Assembly (NCBI GenBank): GCA_026398065.1
Contig: JAPLTR010000779.1
Span: 1 to 34,315, forward strand
From: Verrucomicrobiota bacterium
GTDB lineage: Bacteria > Verrucomicrobiota > Verrucomicrobiia > Opitutales > Opitutaceae
Direction of reading: 5' to 3'
Length of the DNA stretch: 34,315 nucleotides
Positions within the stretch are counted from its first letter, which is position 1. Each line of letters begins with the position of its first letter. Positions 25,527 to 33,367 of this stretch are shown here, piece by piece. Under the pieces are notes generated by a model, which searched no databases, was not told the DNA's origin, and saw only the letters and a program-made list of their open reading frames with translations. The translations under genes were made by a program, and so were the position numbers.

Positions 25527-26384
25527 ATGAAAATCGCCCCGTCCTGGCTCGCGTTCGCCCTTTTCACCACGGCGGCTTTCGCCGCCGAAACCACGCCCGC
25601 CGCCGCGCCGGCGGAGCCGTTCGTGGCGATCACGACGCCGGGGTGGCGGTATGAGGAGCAGCGGCGCATGCCGGCGCCGGAGGCGGGGCAGGGCGTGGTG
25701 TCCGATGGGGAGTTTCTCTACGCGATCAACAACCACACGATCGCGAAATACCGTCCGGCCACGGGCGAGCGCGTCGCGCTCTGGGAGGGCGGGGCCAACG
25801 GCGCGATCATCCATCTCAACGCGGGCATCGTGCATGAGGGGAAATTGTACTGCGCGCACTCGAACTATCCCGGGGTGCCGATGCTGAGCTCGGTGGAGAT
25901 CTTCGACCTCGCCACGTTGAAGCACGTGGGGACGCACAGCCTCGGGCGGGCGGACGGGTCGTTCACCTGGCTCGACCGGCGCAAGGGCAAGTGGGTCGCG
26001 TGCTTCGTGCATTACGGAAAAAAGGGCGGCGAACCGGGCAAGGGGCCGGAGTGGACGCAGCTCGTGGAATTTGACGACGACTGGCGGCGGACGGGCGGCT
26101 GGGCGCTGCCGGCGGACCTGCTGGCGCGGATCGGCAACCGGGGGTACAGCGCGTCGGGCGGTGCGTTTGGCCCGGGCGGGCTGCTGTATCTGACAGGGCA
26201 CGACAACCCGGAGCTGTACGCTCTGGATTTCCCGGAGGGGGGCTCGGTGCTGACCTGGGTGGCGACGGTGGCGATCACGGCGGAGGGGCAGGCCTTTGGG
26301 TGGGATCCGCGGCAGAGCGGAGTGCTCTACACGATCGGGCGGAAGTCGAAGGAAATGATCACCGGACGGGTGACGAAGCCCTAG
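25527..26384 (+). CDS. Secreted beta-propeller-like protein, uncharacterised
   Basis: The 285-residue product has a classic signal peptide (residues 1-20, 'WLAFALFTTAAFAAE'). The mature part consists of repeating blade-like elements, for example 'VVSDGEFLYAINNHTIAKYRP', 'VHEGKLYCAHSNYPG', 'VEIFDLATLKHVGTHSLG' and 'FGPGGLLYLTGHDNPELYALD'. This pattern resembles YncE/NHL-like propellers but I do not recognise a specific family or catalytic residues. The ATG at 25527 opens the signal peptide. It is divergent from the symporter operon, with about 170 bases between starts. Periplasmic or extracellular location is likely. Confidence 0.7.
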   Translation: MKIAPSWLAFALFTTAAFAAETTPAAAPAEPFVAITTPGWRYEEQRRMPAPEAGQGVVSDGEFLYAINNHTIAKYRPATGERVALWEGGANGAIIHLNAGIVHEGKLYCAHSNYPGVPMLSSVEIFDLATLKHVGTHSLGRADGSFTWLDRRKGKWVACFVHYGKKGGEPGKGPEWTQLVEFDDDWRRTGGWALPADLLARIGNRGYSASGGAFGPGGLLYLTGHDNPELYALDFPEGGSVLTWVATVAITAEGQAFGWDPRQSGVLYTIGRKSKEMITGRVTKP

Positions 26385-26407
26385 AGTCGAATTTAAGTAA
26401 CGGTTCT

Positions 26408-26435
26408 TTGAAAGATATTGTTATGAAGGTATTTA
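26408..26435 (+). promoter_or_regulatory. Candidate sigma-70-type promoter upstream of the ECF sigma gene
   Basis: TTGAAA (26408-26413) and TATTTA (26430-26435) are separated by 16 bases within a distinctly AT-rich patch in otherwise GC-rich DNA. If used, it would give a leader of about 200 bases before the ATG at 26645. That leader (26440-26644) is very GC-rich with no supportable ORF. Confidence 0.5.
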
Positions 26436-26644
26436 TGGGTGTCTGACGTAGCCCGTTCAGCCTCGCCGTGCGGGAGCGTCAGCGGTGGGCCGGGCCTGCT
26501 CAGGCGGACCGGGCGAGGGGCGGGGGTTTTGAGGGGGAAACCGGGGCGGAAACTCGTCCCCGGGACCCCCCGATTCACACCATCTATGGGCGGGTTCGTC
26601 CCACGGGCGTTGGCCCGGGGCGGTTTTGGGGCGTTTCTCCCGCC

Positions 26645-27298
26645 ATGCAACCGCCACGCCGCTCCTTTCTCCGCCCGCAAGCTGAACTGTCCGCCACCGC
26701 CGAGGCGTTGGCGACCCAGGAGCGGGCCGAGCTGACGGCGATCGTCGTCCGCGCGCAGGCCGGCGAGATGGCGGCCCAGTCCGAGCTGGTGCGCCGGTAC
26801 ACGGTGCGGCTCTCGGCGTTTGTGCGGCCGATCATCTTCCAGCCGAGCTGGGTCGAGGACGTCGTGCAGATGGTGTTCATCAAGATGGTGCGCCGGCTCA
26901 CGCTGTTGCGCGATCCGGCGGTGTTCGAGTCGTGGCTCTTCAAGATGGCCCGCAACACGGCGGTGGACTTCCTGCGCCGCCGACGCTGCCGGCCGATGAC
27001 GGTCTCGGACGACCAGGAGCTCGTCCAGATTCCGGATACGAACAGCGACCGCCCGGTGGAGGAGATCATGGAGGCGCTGTCGGTCGCGCTGACCCGGCTG
27101 AGCCCGAAGGACCGCAACCTCGTCACGATGATCGTCGAGGGGAACAGCTACCGCACGGTCGCCGCCCGCGAGGGCCTCACGGTCGGTGCGGTCAAGGTGC
27201 GCCTGAACCGGGTCCGGCCCTTCCTGCGCGTGAGCGTCGGCGAGGCGGTCGGCGTGCACGTGCCCGCGACCGGCAAGTGGCGCCAGCCGGCGCGCTAG
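26645..27298 (+). CDS. ECF-type RNA polymerase sigma factor
   Basis: The 217-residue protein has the two ECF sigma regions. Region 2 is around residues 45-100, with 'WVEDVVQMVFIKMVRRL' and 'FESWLFKMARNTAVDFLRRR'. Region 4 is around 145-195, with 'LSPKDRNLVTMIVEGNSY' and the helix-turn-helix recognition segment 'RTVAAREGLTVGAVKVRLNR'. The start at 26645 avoids an N-terminal extension of low-complexity Gly/Arg sequence read through the leader. It is followed, 75 bases later, by a membrane-anchored protein that may belong to its regulon or act as its regulator. No zinc-type anti-sigma factor is visible nearby. The signal and target genes are unknown. Confidence 0.9.
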   Translation: MQPPRRSFLRPQAELSATAEALATQERAELTAIVVRAQAGEMAAQSELVRRYTVRLSAFVRPIIFQPSWVEDVVQMVFIKMVRRLTLLRDPAVFESWLFKMARNTAVDFLRRRRCRPMTVSDDQELVQIPDTNSDRPVEEIMEALSVALTRLSPKDRNLVTMIVEGNSYRTVAAREGLTVGAVKVRLNRVRPFLRVSVGEAVGVHVPATGKWRQPAR

Positions 27299-27373
27299 CG
27301 CCTGGCGGCGTAATTTTTAGTCGGATACGAAGCGTGTCCGGCCACGTCCCGAAAAAATTCAACCCCCGCCCTC

Positions 27374-28351
27374 ATGAAACCCTCCAAGAATGTTGTGATC
27401 GCGGCGCTGGGACTCTTCTCCCTCGCCGCTTCGGTCGTCGCGTGGAAATGCTACTGGCGGGCCGCGGAGCTCGAGGTCACGGGTAACGCCGACGAGACGG
27501 CGGCGCTGCGCCGGCAGCTCGCGGAGGCGGAGCGGCGCCGCGTTGTCGACGCCGCGACGGCCGTCCGCCGGACGGGCGCCGACGAGGGGCCGGACGCCGA
27601 CGCCGGGGCGAAGGCCGCGACGGACAGCCCGGCGGCCGGCCGGGGCCGCGGCGGACGCGGCGCCGAGATGGAGGCGGTGATGGCCAAGCCGGAGATGCAG
27701 CGCCTGATGGCGCTCCAGCAGAAGGCGGCGCTCGACAGCCGCTACGGCGCGCTGTTCAAGACGCTCAACCTCAGCGCGGACAAGCTCGCGACGTTCAAGG
27801 ACCTGCTGGCCGAGAAGGAGGCCACGATGATGGACACGATGCGCGTGGCGCGCGAGCAGGGGCTCGACCCGCGCAGCGATCCCGAGGGTTTTAAGAAGCT
27901 GATGGCGACGACGCAGGCCGAGACCGACAACGCGATCAAGGCCGCGATCGGCGAGGCGGCGTTCACCGAATACCAGCAGTACCAGGCGACGCAGCCGCAG
28001 CGCGCGGTGGTGAGCCAGCTCCAGCAGAGCCTGAGCTACACGAGCGAGCCGCTGACGGCGGCCCAGTCGGAGCAGTTGGTGCAGGTGCTCGCCGCGACGG
28101 CGACCACGACGGCCGGCGGCGGTCCGGGCGCGGGCGGCGGCGGGCGCGGGGGGCCGGGAAGCCTGGCCGGCGGCGGCACGGCGGCGATCACCGAGGCCAC
28201 GGTCGCGCAGGCGCAGACGGTGCTCTCGGGCACGCAGCTGCAGGCCCTGCAGGAACTCCAGGCGCTGCAGCAGGCCCAGCAGGCGGCGCAGAAGCTCATG
28301 CGCGAGGCCGGCGTGGGCGGGCCGCCGCCGGCGGGCGGCGGGCGCGGGTGA
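27374..28351 (+). CDS. Membrane-anchored Ala/Gln/Gly-rich protein downstream of the sigma factor
   Basis: I do not recognise a family for this 325-residue protein. It has an N-terminal anchor or uncleaved signal (residues 6-24, 'NVVIAALGLFSLAASVVAW'), a helical stretch starting about residue 38, a short 'GRGRGGRG' tract (about 89-96), a helical core (100-210: 'RYGALFKTLNLSADKLATFKDLLAEKE' style segments, shortened here) and a Gly-rich linker (about 249-265, 'GGGPGAGGGGRGGPG') before a Gln-rich helical tail. The helical core could be Spy/CpxP-like by general character, but there is no LTxxQ motif. It lies just after the ECF gene on the same strand, suggesting co-regulation. It may be envelope-facing. 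Confidence 0.65.
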   Translation: MKPSKNVVIAALGLFSLAASVVAWKCYWRAAELEVTGNADETAALRRQLAEAERRRVVDAATAVRRTGADEGPDADAGAKAATDSPAAGRGRGGRGAEMEAVMAKPEMQRLMALQQKAALDSRYGALFKTLNLSADKLATFKDLLAEKEATMMDTMRVAREQGLDPRSDPEGFKKLMATTQAETDNAIKAAIGEAAFTEYQQYQATQPQRAVVSQLQQSLSYTSEPLTAAQSEQLVQVLAATATTTAGGGPGAGGGGRGGPGSLAGGGTAAITEATVAQAQTVLSGTQLQALQELQALQQAQQAAQKLMREAGVGGPPPAGGGRG

Positions 28352-28369
28352 GCCCTTGAGTGAGCGCAG

Positions 28370-28425
28370 GGGCGCAGCCCGACTGCGCCCGGTTTGCGGA
28401 CGAAGGGCGCACCTGAGGTGCGCCC
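28370..28425. terminator. Two adjacent hairpins between convergent genes
   Basis: GGGCGCAG (28370-28377) pairs with CTGCGCCC (28383-28390) around five bases. GGGCGCACC (28405-28413) pairs with GGTGCGCCC (28417-28425) around TGA. There is no clear T-run, but the position between the 3' ends of genes on opposite strands suggests a shared transcript end. The arrangement resembles the two-hairpin elements at 1626 and 6966, but the arms here are not inverted copies of that family. Confidence 0.55.
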
Positions 28426-28478
28426 CGACCAGCGCGTATCACATTCCCGGAGACGGCGCCCGGAGGTCGCCGTCCACC

Positions 28479-29261
28479 TCACGCGAACTTCAGGCGCTCC
28501 TGGAGCTCACGGACGCCGCGGGTGAGCGGGATGCGGACGCCGGTCGCGAGGACGACGACGTGCTCGTCGTTGAAGGCGGGCTCCACCTCCTTCACGCGGT
28601 CGAGGCGGGCGAGGGCCGAACGGTTCATCCGGAAGAACTCCTTCGACGAAACCTGCGCCTCCACGGCGGCGAGCGTCTCGCGAAGGACGAAGTTCTCCTT
28701 GCCGGCGTGGATCACGACGTAGTTGCCGGAGGCCTCGATCCAGTCGATGTCGGTGACCTTCACGAAGCGCGTGCGGTCGCGGTCGCGGACGGCGAAGCGG
28801 GTGACGTGCGCGGGCGGGGCGGACTCGGCGTCGGCGGGCTTCATGCGGGCGTCGAGCATGGCGAGGAGGCGCGCGGTGGGATCGTCGTCCCGGTCCTGCT
28901 TCGCGAGCTGGGTGCGGGCGCGTTCGAGGGCCTGGCGCAGGCGCGAGGGCTTGAAGGGTTTTAAGAGATAGTCGAGGGCATGGACCTCGAAGGCGTTGAC
29001 GGCGTGTTCGTCGAAGGCGGTGACGAAGATGACGACGGCGGGAGGTTGGGGCAGTGCGCGGAGGACGGCGAAGCCGTTCATCTCGGGCATCTGCACATCG
29101 AGAAAGAGGATGTCGGGCATGCGCGCCTGGATGGCGGCGAGGGCGGCGGGGCCGTTGGCGCACTCGGCGAGGAGCTCGATGTCGGCCTCGGTGGCGAGGA
29201 GGGTGCGGAGGCGCTCGCGGCCGAGGGGCTCGTCGTCGACAATGATCGCGGTGAGTTTCAT
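28479..29261 (-). CDS. LytR/AlgR-type response regulator (receiver plus LytTR DNA-binding domain)
   Basis: The 260-residue regulator has a receiver domain with the acidic pair D9-D10, phosphoacceptor D55 in 'ILFLDVQMPE', T81 and K101 in 'LLKPFKP'. The C-terminal LytTR domain (about 153-258) carries 'WIEASGNYVVIHAG' and 'FFRMNRSALARLDRVKEVEP', typical of DNA-binding LytTR proteins that bind direct repeats upstream of target genes. Its start overlaps the stop of the sensor kinase by four bases (29258-29261), so the pair is translationally coupled. Targets are not evident; the adjacent 'LPDG' repeat protein is a candidate by position only. Confidence 0.93.
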   Translation of the reverse strand: MKLTAIIVDDEPLGRERLRTLLATEADIELLAECANGPAALAAIQARMPDILFLDVQMPEMNGFAVLRALPQPPAVVIFVTAFDEHAVNAFEVHALDYLLKPFKPSRLRQALERARTQLAKQDRDDDPTARLLAMLDARMKPADAESAPPAHVTRFAVRDRDRTRFVKVTDIDWIEASGNYVVIHAGKENFVLRETLAAVEAQVSSKEFFRMNRSALARLDRVKEVEPAFNDEHVVVLATGVRIPLTRGVRELQERLKFA

Positions 29262-30721
29262 GCGAGGGCGGCGGCGCCCACGACACTTCGCTCGGTCACA
29301 AAAGGCAACACGACTTCCACGCGCACGCCGCCCTCGGGCGGGGAGAGGAGTTCGAGGCTGGCGCGGCCGCCGTGCAGGGTGCGGAGGCGCTCGATGGAAT
29401 TGGCGAGGCCGATGCCGTGGCGCGCGGTGGCCGGGTCGGACGCGGCGGCCTTGAGGCCCACGCCGTCGTCGGCGAGGGAGAGGCGGAGGAGGTTGCCGTC
29501 GCGGCGGGCGCGGAGGATGAGGGTGCCGGGCGCGAGGCGGGGCTCGAGGCCGTGGCGGATGGCGTTCTCGGCGATGGGCTGGAGGAGGAAGGTCGGGACG
29601 AGGGCGGCCGAGGCGAGGGGGTCGATGTCGCGCACGATGCGGAGGCGGTCGCCGAGGCGCGTCTGCTCGATGGCGAGGTAGCGGTCGAGGAGCTCGATCT
29701 CGCGTGCGAGCGGGACCTCGTGGTCCTTGTTCTCAAGGGAGGCGCGGAGGAGGTCGCTGAGGTCGGAGATGAGCTCGTCGGCGGCGTTGGCGTCGCGGTG
29801 GACGAGGGTGGAGATGGCGTTGAGGGTGTTGAAGAGGAAGTGCGGCTGGAGCTGGAGGCGAAGGGCGTCGAGGCGCGCCTGGTTGAGCCCGGCGGTGAGC
29901 ACGAGGGCCTGGCGGTCGCGCTCCTGCACGCGGCGGTAGTAGGCGAGGGCGTGGGCGCCGCTCATCACGATGAGATAGATGGCGAGGCCGAAGTTGCCGC
30001 GGAGCGAGAGGGGGTTGAAGGCGGCGAGGAAGGCGTAGCGGAGGTTGGTCGGGGACTGGGGACCGCCGGGGCCGCCAAAGTCGCCACCGCGGGGAAAGCC
30101 GCCGCGAAAGTCGCCGCCGCCGCGCGGGTAGGAGCCGCGAAATTCATTGGGGGGGCGGGGGGCGGGAGGACGGGCGTCGTCGCGGCGATTGGGCCCGGGC
30201 GGGCGCGCCTCGTCGGGCAGGAGAATGGGCGTGTCGGGCCCCGCCATCGGCCGCCGCTCGCGCCACTCGGGCGGCGGCCGACGGGTGTCGGATGCGTCGC
30301 GCAGGAAACCGCCACGACCGCCGCGTCCGCCGCTACTGCTGGAGCCGGGGCCAAATGCGCCACGGACGGGAGCAAAGACGGCGGCTGTGACCCAAAGCGA
30401 AATGATCGTGCAGAGCAGCGCGGCGACGAAATGCACGGGCAGGCTGCGGAGCAGGCGGCCGCGCTCCAGGGGAAAACGATGGCAGAGCCAGAAGATGATC
30501 GGCGTGAGCGCGACCCACGGGATCCAGTTGACAGCCGAGAGACCGAGGGCGTCCGACCACTGGAAGGGGCCCACGAGCACGAGCAGCACGGCGAAGGCAA
30601 ACGTCAGCGCCGTCCAGATCGCGGCCTGGAGCGCGAAGAGGGCCAGCGGGCGGCGGATGCGGCTGGGGGACGGGTCAGACACGGAGAGTGGCGGAGGCGG
30701 AAGCTCGGACGGGGCGGACAC
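29258..30721 (-). CDS. LytS-type sensor histidine kinase with a long RG/P-rich extracytoplasmic loop
   Basis: The 487-residue kinase has membrane spans at about 27-50, 62-80, 93-116 and 243-260. The His_kinase domain follows with 'LQPHFLFNTLNAISTL' (H294 is the phosphorylated-type histidine), and the HATPase has 'PIAENAIRHGL' and 'ADDGVGL', with 'GIGLANSIERL' after it. Between spans 3 and 4 there is a loop of about 105 residues (121-225) made almost entirely of Gly, Arg, Pro, Asp and Phe, including 'GGRGGRGGFLRD' and 'RGGGDFRGGFPRGGDFGG'. With the kinase domain inside, this loop should be outside the membrane. It overlaps its response regulator by four bases. The ligand is unknown. Confidence 0.9.
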   Translation of the reverse strand: MSAPSELPPPPLSVSDPSPSRIRRPLALFALQAAIWTALTFAFAVLLVLVGPFQWSDALGLSAVNWIPWVALTPIIFWLCHRFPLERGRLLRSLPVHFVAALLCTIISLWVTAAVFAPVRGAFGPGSSSSGGRGGRGGFLRDASDTRRPPPEWRERRPMAGPDTPILLPDEARPPGPNRRDDARPPAPRPPNEFRGSYPRGGGDFRGGFPRGGDFGGPGGPQSPTNLRYAFLAAFNPLSLRGNFGLAIYLIVMSGAHALAYYRRVQERDRQALVLTAGLNQARLDALRLQLQPHFLFNTLNAISTLVHRDANAADELISDLSDLLRASLENKDHEVPLAREIELLDRYLAIEQTRLGDRLRIVRDIDPLASAALVPTFLLQPIAENAIRHGLEPRLAPGTLILRARRDGNLLRLSLADDGVGLKAAASDPATARHGIGLANSIERLRTLHGGRASLELLSPPEGGVRVEVVLPFVTERSVVGAAALA

Positions 30722-30803
30722 CGGCGGAGTGAAACCGCGGGCCGAAGCGAGGTCGAGGCGGGAGGTGGGTGAAAGGCGCGGGGGTGAGGCGGGTGGGAAA
30801 AGA

Positions 30804-30837
30804 CGCGGCGCCCGCGAAAAAGTTCACGGGCGCCGCG
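30804..30837 (-). terminator. Probable terminator between the LPDG-repeat gene and the kinase gene
   Basis: An 11-bp perfect stem (CGCGGCGCCCG at 30804-30814, CGGGCGCCGCG at 30827-30837) encloses a 12-base loop. On the minus strand it is followed by GTCTTTTCCC, a weak T-tract. It lies 52 bases after the stop codon of the LPDG-repeat gene. Confidence 0.6.
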
Positions 30838-30889
30838 AGTTAGTTACCACACCACTGACCACACAAAGGGAAGGAGGGCGCGGGGCGCA

Positions 30890-31318
30890 TCAGGTGCCAC
30901 TGGAGGGGCGCTGATCGTCGGAGTGCTCGGGGGCGGCGATGACAGAGCCATCGGGCAGCGTGACGGTGCCATCGGAGTTGCGCGTCACGACGGTGCCGTC
31001 GGGGAGCATGACGGTGCCGTCGGAATCGCCGCGCGACGGGAGCGTCATGACGGAGCCGTCGGGGAGCGTGATGGAGCCGTCGGAGTTGCGGACGGGCGGA
31101 GCGATCACGGTGCCGTCGGGCAGGGTGATGGAGCCGTCGGAGTTGAGCGCGGGCGGCGTGAGATCCTCGGCCTCGACAAAGACAGGCGGCAGGCGCAGCG
31201 GGCGGGACTTGGCCGAGCGGCTTTGGGCGAAGGCGGAGGTGCCGGTGGCGAGGGTGAGCATCGCGGCGGTGCAGAAGAGGGCGAGGCGGAGGAGGCGGAG
31301 GGAGAGGGCGGTTTTCAT
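30890..31318 (-). CDS. Secreted protein made of four LPDG repeats
   Basis: The 142-residue product has a signal peptide (about residues 1-31, ending 'TSAFAQ') and a basic/proline segment. Then come four tandem units of 17-20 residues, each reading (N/S)-D-G-(S/T)-(I/V)-x-L-P-D-G-(S/T)-V-(I/M/V). The units are 'NSDGSITLPDGTVIAPPV', 'NSDGSITLPDGSVMTLPS', 'DSDGTVMLPDGTVVT' and 'NSDGTVTLPDGSVIAAPE'. Such short beta repeats suggest a small beta-solenoid or hairpin stack. The start at 31318 is the Met directly before the signal peptide. It lies upstream of the LytS/LytR pair on the same strand, with a likely terminator between. I do not recognise a family; the location is extracytoplasmic. Confidence 0.7.
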   Translation of the reverse strand: MKTALSLRLLRLALFCTAAMLTLATGTSAFAQSRSAKSRPLRLPPVFVEAEDLTPPALNSDGSITLPDGTVIAPPVRNSDGSITLPDGSVMTLPSRGDSDGTVMLPDGTVVTRNSDGTVTLPDGSVIAAPEHSDDQRPSSGT

Positions 31319-31553
31319 GGGAGCGGTTTTGGCGGAGGAATTTTTAAGTGATGATGGGCGAGGAAACGTCGCGGTGGGCGTTTGATCTGGTCGCATTGCT
31401 ACCGGATCCGGGGTGCGCGCCAATGCTTCTGGGACGAACCGGGGGAAATTTGTAGCGGTGCGGGGCGCGGGCCCGCGGTGGGCGCCACCGCGTAGCGATA
31501 CTTACGGGATTTATTTTGCGACGGGATTGATTCCCCGGAAACTCGCCGTCGCC

Positions 31554-32486
31554 ATGGAACTCTCGGAGAGCACGCTGACCCACCTGCGCGACGAGGCTTA
31601 CGCCTTTCTCGCGCAGCAGGCGCTGCTCGCGGAACTGGCCGGGCTGGAGCGCGAGCGGGCGGCGGTGGCGACGACGCGCCCGCGGTTCGGTGTGCTGGCG
31701 CGCAAGGAGTCGCGCGTGGCCTTCGAGCATTCGATGCGCACGGTCGACGACCGCGAGCTGGCGTTGCGCGACCGGCTCACCCAGCTCACGGGCATCGCCG
31801 AGTGGCTGTACCCGATCATCCGCAAGGATGTCTCGAGCTATCTTGCCGGACTCAGTCCGGACTACTGCCGGCTTCTCCAGATTTCCGCGCGGCTCGACGA
31901 CTGGGACCGGGCCTACCGGACGGTGCCCGAGCTGTTGGTGGCGTTTGCCCGGGATCTGCGCGGGTTGCGGCAGGCGGCCGAAGGGGCGGCGAAATCGCAG
32001 GAGTCCCTGGCGCACGAGCTCGCGGTGCTGCGCGAAAGCGCCGAACGCCTCGCGCAAGTCGAGCACGAGCTGCATATCATCGAGCAGGCCGCACTGCTGA
32101 ACGCGCCGGCGGCGATCACGGAGCAGATTCGTTTTCCCGCCCTGCCGGACCTGAAACGCGTGTCGTGGGTGGGCCGGCTGGCCGTGATCCCGCCCGCGAA
32201 GGCGGTGGCCGACGTGACGCGGGTGGAGGCGGAGGTGCGGGCGTTTCTCGGTGGCCCGGCCGAGGAGATTTTTCCGCAGTTGCAGGCGGCGCGAGAGGTC
32301 TGTGTGGCGCTGGTGAACCGCATGCTCGACGACTACTGGAACCTGCTGCGCGAGCACGCGCGCACGCACTATGTCGAGGAATGCGGGATCGACGAAGTGA
32401 TCGCGATGCTCACGGAGCGGTACGTCGACACCGATATCCGGCAGCGACAGCAGTCGATCACGATCTCGCCGTTTGCGTGGCGGTGA
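31554..32486 (+). CDS. Helical/coiled-coil protein, hypothetical
   Basis: The 310-residue protein has no signal peptide or membrane span. It is rich in Ala, Leu, Arg and Glu, with long heptad-like stretches (about residues 20-60 and 140-190), so a coiled coil is likely. Distinct segments include 'FGVLARKESRVAFEHSMR' and 'NRMLDDYWNLLREHARTHYVEECG', but I do not recognise a family. The start at 31554 is preferred to an upstream start at 31413, whose extension reads as non-coding. The gene is divergent from the LPDG-repeat gene, and its last 29 bases overlap the 3' end of the glutamine-amidotransferase-like gene on the other strand. Confidence 0.7.
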   Translation: MELSESTLTHLRDEAYAFLAQQALLAELAGLERERAAVATTRPRFGVLARKESRVAFEHSMRTVDDRELALRDRLTQLTGIAEWLYPIIRKDVSSYLAGLSPDYCRLLQISARLDDWDRAYRTVPELLVAFARDLRGLRQAAEGAAKSQESLAHELAVLRESAERLAQVEHELHIIEQAALLNAPAAITEQIRFPALPDLKRVSWVGRLAVIPPAKAVADVTRVEAEVRAFLGGPAEEIFPQLQAAREVCVALVNRMLDDYWNLLREHARTHYVEECGIDEVIAMLTERYVDTDIRQRQQSITISPFAWR

Positions 32487-33228
32487 CGCGGGCGCGGCGG
32501 CCCGTGGTCGCCCGGTGGATCCGGTACCTTAGCACGACGGCGTGCACGAAGGCCGCGACGAGGGGTGGGAGTTCGCCGCGGAGGGCGGTGCGCTCGGGTT
32601 GGAAAAGCGTGCCGACGAAGAACGGGTGGTCGGCGACGGAGAGTTCACCGGCGCGGGGTTCGCCGACGGCGTCGAACGCGGTGAAGCGGAAGCCGGCGGC
32701 CTCGAAGGACGCGCGGTGTCCGGATGCGGGGCCGTAGTTGCAGCGGTAGCCCTCGGTGGCGCTGTCGCGACCGTAGGCGGCGTGGAGGAGGCTGCCGGGC
32801 TGGAGGCGGAGCGTGTTGGTCTGCTCGACGAGGGAGCAGGCAAGCCGGGTGACGACGAGGGTGGCGCCGTCGGGGTTGGACTCGGCGTGGTCGGCGCCGG
32901 CGTGGCCGAGAACGTGGCGGGCGAACTCGATCAGCGCGTGCTGAAATCCGCCGCAGGTACCGAGGAACGGGCGGCCGGTTTCGCGGGCGAAGCGGACGGC
33001 GTCGATCACGCCGGCCATGTTTTCATACGGGCTGCCGGGAACGAGCCACAACCCGGAGAAGCGAGCAAGGTCGCGGGGTGCGTCGCGGAGCTTGCGGGTG
33101 GGCACCCAATGCCACGTGAGCGCGGTCGCGCCGGGCGCGGCGGAGCGCGCGAGGGTGAGCGCGAGGGGGATGGCGCGATGCGCGGTGACGGACGGGTCGT
33201 AGTCTCCCACGAGGGCGAGGGTGGCCAT
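32458..33228 (-). CDS. CTP synthase C-terminal-region-like protein (class I glutamine amidotransferase fold)
   Basis: This 256-residue protein resembles the stand-alone CTP-synthase-like amidotransferase family: 'LVGDYDPSVTAHRAIPLAL' (6-24) is the N-terminal strand-loop, and 'FLGTCGGFQHALIEFARHV' (88-106) is the nucleophile elbow with Cys92. 'GYRCNYG' (160-166) and 'TLFQPE' (207-212) follow. In ordinary glutaminases the last motif reads F-H-P-E; here Gln210 replaces the catalytic His while Glu212 is kept. No synthetase half is present. Relatives are annotated in databases as CTP synthase C-terminal-region-related (seleno)proteins, so a Sec-containing form exists at the Cys position in some. 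The start at 33228 opens the first beta strand. Function is unknown. Confidence 0.8.
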   Translation of the reverse strand: MATLALVGDYDPSVTAHRAIPLALTLARSAAPGATALTWHWVPTRKLRDAPRDLARFSGLWLVPGSPYENMAGVIDAVRFARETGRPFLGTCGGFQHALIEFARHVLGHAGADHAESNPDGATLVVTRLACSLVEQTNTLRLQPGSLLHAAYGRDSATEGYRCNYGPASGHRASFEAAGFRFTAFDAVGEPRAGELSVADHPFFVGTLFQPERTALRGELPPLVAAFVHAVVLRYRIHRATTGRRARVTATQTARS

Positions 33229-33367
33229 GGCGGTGGACAAGAAATTGGCGGGAGACGGGAGCGCACGCCTATTTTGGCCCGGGGCGGAGGCAGGTTCGCC
33301 CAGACAGTGCGGGCACAGTTTGGTGCCAGGCGCGGGTGGAGCGAAACCGGGAGACGTGAGGGCCGAA

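Noticed and set aside
29372-30772. A 466-codon open frame antisense to the LytS-type kinase
   Set aside because: Composition (Val/Gly/Glu/Ala) matches a third-position GC shadow and no domain is recognisable.
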